Shown: piece by piece, positions 61,133 through 64,000 of the stretch
How positions within the stretch are numbered: position 1 is the stretch's first letter
Layout: every line of letters starts with the position of its first letter
Assembly: GCA_900239685.1 (NCBI GenBank)
Contig: OENT01000030.1
Coordinates: forward strand, 248,664-312,663
Direction: 5' to 3'
DNA from: Rotaria macrura
Taxonomy: Eukaryota; Rotifera; Eurotatoria; Philodinida; Philodinidae
DNA length: 64,000 nucleotides
Position numbers and translations under genes: made by a program
Notes under the pieces: model-generated
Databases searched by the model: none
What the model was told of the DNA's origin: nothing
What the model saw: the letters and a program-made list of their open reading frames with translations, nothing else

Positions 61133-61842
61133 CGTTCATTATAATCCTGGATATAGGTTTATATTGAATTCATTAAACGATCTATTCTGATATGAAAAGA
61201 TTATTATCGATACCGGTATAAATTTTTTTAAACAGAAACGAACTATTTTTCGAATGTTATTGAGTGATAGCCTCTTTGACATGAGCGATCTACAATATTT
61301 CGAATTAGTTTGCTATGAACCTTAACAAAAAAAAACAAACAAGTATTCATATAATATTTAGATAAATATTTATTTTCTTAATTCGAAGTACTGTAATTTC
61401 TTCTAAATTGTTTTTATCAAAATGATTAGATGTGTTTTCGTTTTCATTCACATTATATATTTGTGCATATAATTAGAGCAGATAATAGTTGGTCATGATA
61501 AATCACTGACATTAGTGCGCATAGGCATAATACAGTACACTAATATAATCTATCCTTTGTAGAGCATGTGCCTAGTAACATTTTAAAGGATTCTTAATCG
61601 AAAACAAAAGTGTCACGCGCTAAAGAAGTATTCATAATAGACTACATTTCATTTGTTACTCTTGAGATACAATCACTGGATTTAAATCGAATTCATGACA
61701 TGCTTACATATGGAAAGAAGTCGAGAACTGCACACATGAGAATATGTTATTTTTCAGTAAGAGTATTGTAAGTCGATAATGACGAGGAATAAGAGCTTAC
61801 GTTCATTTCACATTCATGTTTTTAATCGAAATCTATAACCGA
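61133..61842. other. Intergenic, nothing recognised
   Basis: AT-rich tail after the F-box pseudogene. Confidence 0.4.
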
Positions 61843-62140
61843 ATGTCTCGTAATGCACAATGCACCCGGTTACTTCGAGAAGAGGTAATTTACTCTCTTC
61901 TTGTAATATTCTAGCGATGTCATAGACAAGACATGATATCAATTTTTAGATTGCTGAACTTCGTGAAGAAGAAAAGAAATTCAAAAACAAAATTTGAATG
62001 ATACTCTCAAGAAAGACGAAGAAACAATAAATGACAAAAAGGCAAGACAATGTAACGTGAAGACTGATCAAATTGAGAAAGATCTTGTAGATCTTCAAAA
62101 AGAAATAAACGAAACAGTGCAAGCCAGTGAAAAGTCTTAA
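61843..62140 (+). pseudogene. Coiled-coil gene fragment, probably broken
   Basis: ATG at 61843 opens 14 codons (MSRNAQCTRLLREE) up to a donor at 61885. A 65-bp intron-sized gap ends at AATTTTTAG, and the next exon reads IAELREEEKKFKNK before a stop. In the neighbouring frame the sequence goes on LNDTLKKDEETINDKKAR to VDLQKEINETVQASEKS and TAA at 62140. The composition (Lys, Glu, Asp, Gln, with spaced Leu/Ile) is that of a coiled coil. A single-base shift joins the two pieces. No family can be named; it could be a remnant of a longer gene. Confidence 0.35.
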
Positions 62141-63890
62141 TCAAGAGAACAACTTCAAAAGTCGATAAGAATTATAGGATAGGCAAAAGTAATAGATGAT
62201 TGTTTTCTTTTCTCAGTTTTTGTTCGATAAATAAAATGAACTAGTCTACAAGCAAGAAGAAAATGTCTCGATCATGTTATCAAAGTCATCGTATTCAATC
62301 TAATATTTTAAACTTACAAATTCGTACCATGATACATCCCCTGAATGTTCTGTGATCATCTATCTGACGACAATATATAGTCGAAGATAAATATTTCATG
62401 AAATTATGAAATCTATTCTTCCGAAAGTCTGTTTTTCATAAGGAAAGAAATTAAATTTTAAAGGTACTTTAAATTTGTGCTAATGTCAAGTTGAATGAAC
62501 CAGATTGAATCTGTTTGTTAGAATGCTTCTTCTACGGATACACGTCGAAATATTTCAATGGATGTATGTGATTCGATAGAGTGTCATGATATCGACAGGC
62601 TTTACAGTATCGAGTTTTGAGCCTTATGATGCAATTGAAATATTGAGTGACAAAATGACAAAGATGATCTAGGCTATGGTCAATCTTGCAGTCCAAGTAT
62701 TCGAAATTGTTTCTAACCGAGATATTTGTATTCTAATTGATTTTGAAAAACGTTTAATAAAGTAAGATCTTATGATTTTGGATCTGTGTCAATTATAAAT
62801 CTTGGAAAGTTGAAACAGTAACATATCTGCTCTCCGCACAAACATAATCAAAATAGTTTGAAGCATGTATTTTTCTATTCTTTCATACTATTCCAGATTC
62901 ATGTCAACACATTGTACTTTGTTCTGAGAAGCACAAACTACTATTTGACTCCGTTGAAGTATCGACATTTATTTCACTTATCAATTCGTGAACATATCCA
63001 TCAACACTGCATATTCGACATCGAAAATCATGAGGATTACTATTTCACTACGTTCAATTATATGGATCATATCTATACGTATTTGACAAATCTGCAAGTG
63101 ATTATCGTTGATACACGTTCATTTTTCATCACTTTTGTAGTATTCTACCACATCTATTTCGAAAATTTGAGTAAACATAAAGAATAAAACGTTTTAGTTA
63201 AGATCATTTTATTTATGTAATATCTTCTTGGTTTTATCAAGTGTACCTTTTGTATAAAACACTTGCTATTCTGAAATGACGTTCAAGTATATCTTGGAAT
63301 TTTTGAATTTATATACATGTATTATCTATGAGGAGTAGGACTGTATATTTTAACGATGCACTCATCATTTGTGACACATCGTTTTCGGGAACAAATATAT
63401 GACTCATGGGAGCTGACTTACTAGTGAAAATAAAACACATGCGCAGGTGATATTGCCTATATGAATATAAACTGTAACGTCCTAAATTAATGCTTGGTTG
63501 ATTTCTTTTTTGCTACGCATACTCACTGCTTTTATATAGATACGTCAATTCATCATCAATAGTAAAGTTTCTTTACGATCAATAACATATTCGTAGTTTT
63601 ACATAAATTATGGATAATAGCAATTAAGGTAAATTATCAAATTTTAGTAATGCCATAAATCAGTCTGATTGTTTTATGTCGCTGATTCAAAAACAAACTA
63701 TGTATTTTGTTTTGGAACTAGTTTAGTTACCTCATAAATTGATTTTGCTCATTGGCAGGACTCATATAGTGTAGATAAAAGATCTAAAAGAAATCCTGTC
63801 ACTAGCTTGTTTCTGATTATCAATTAGAATTTTATGTGCAGGACATCAGCTTTACAGTCAACTCCCATTTCAGATTGAAATTTTGAAATA
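62141..63890. other. Intergenic with one unassigned frame
   Basis: A 109-codon frame at 62858-63187 (+) contains HLFHLSIREHIHQHC, IENHEDYYFTTFNYMDHIY and LQVIIVDTRSF. It is AT-rich and has no recognised domain. It could be a fragment of an unknown gene or chance. Nothing else is seen in this stretch. Confidence 0.3.
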
Positions 63891-64000
63891 TAGGTTGGCC
63901 GTCAAAAGCTCGAAAGGAAAAATGTCGAATAATCAAAGGGGAAAAATATCGAAAGGGAAGAATGTCGAAAAAAAATATTGTCGTGGAAAATGATCGAAAA
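63891..64000 (+). repeat. TCGAAA-motif repeat, copy 2 (cut by window end)
   Basis: Starts TAGGTTGGCCGTCAAAAGC and continues as irregular units of about 13-24 bp, each opening with CGAA or CG: CGAAAGGAAAAATGT, CGAATAATCAAAGGGG, CGAAAGGGAAGAATGT, CGAAAAAAAATATTGT. It shares its opening and motif with 41509-41600. It runs off the right edge. Confidence 0.55.

Noticed and set aside
1-64000. CRISPR array, rRNA, or bacterial operon
   Set aside because: No regularly spaced identical repeats, no rRNA signature, and genes with spliceosomal introns throughout.

Overview
The window looks like nuclear DNA of a bdelloid rotifer. The sequence is strongly AT-rich, genes are split by GT-AG introns that are mostly 50-65 bp, and the gene types are ones familiar from bdelloid genomes: an FkbM methyltransferase, NHL-repeat proteins, an F-box/LRR protein, a Fringe-like GT31 glycosyltransferase, and membrane proteins that are not usual in animals. 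Gene density is low (about six intact genes and three decayed ones in 64 kb) and some introns reach 0.5-1.4 kb, which would fit a larger bdelloid genome such as Rotaria or Didymodactylos better than compact Adineta. The genus is a guess; the bdelloid call is an inference from gene content.

Layout. 1-2497 (+): 3' end of a secreted EGF-repeat protein ending in a chitin-binding type-2 domain. 5555-6526 (-): single-exon FkbM methyltransferase. 12104-13356 (-): Fringe-like glycosyltransferase broken by one frameshift and one nonsense codon. 13.4-26.7 kb: mostly gene-poor DNA holding a tRNA-like element, a small hAT-type element, an old inverted pair and GC-motif islands. 26683-28650 (+): two-exon TrkH/HKT-type potassium transporter. 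30770-31747 (-): wax-synthase-like MBOAT acyltransferase. 34381-35246 (+): decayed NHL-repeat gene. 36300-36779 (+): small secreted protein. 36.8-53 kb: nearly gene-free, with a 140-bp foldback around a 41-N assembly gap. 53152-57947 (-): complete 13-exon ASH2/ASH2L gene (COMPASS H3K4 methyltransferase subunit). 58309-58476: hAT-type MITE with perfect terminal repeats and 8-bp target duplication. 59735-61132 (+): decayed F-box/LRR gene. 61.1-64 kb: fragments and the start of a TCGAAA-motif repeat.

The genes do not form a pathway or operon; ASH2 is the only obvious housekeeping gene. The most notable items are the TrkH-type transporter and the MBOAT enzyme (both candidate horizontal acquisitions), an ASH2 that seems to lack the C-terminal DPY30-binding segment, splice acceptors lying directly against start codons (possible spliced-leader trans-splicing), two related tRNA-like elements, and several short inverted-repeat elements whose boundaries can be read from the sequence. 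I found no CRISPR array, rRNA, or convincing functional tRNA.
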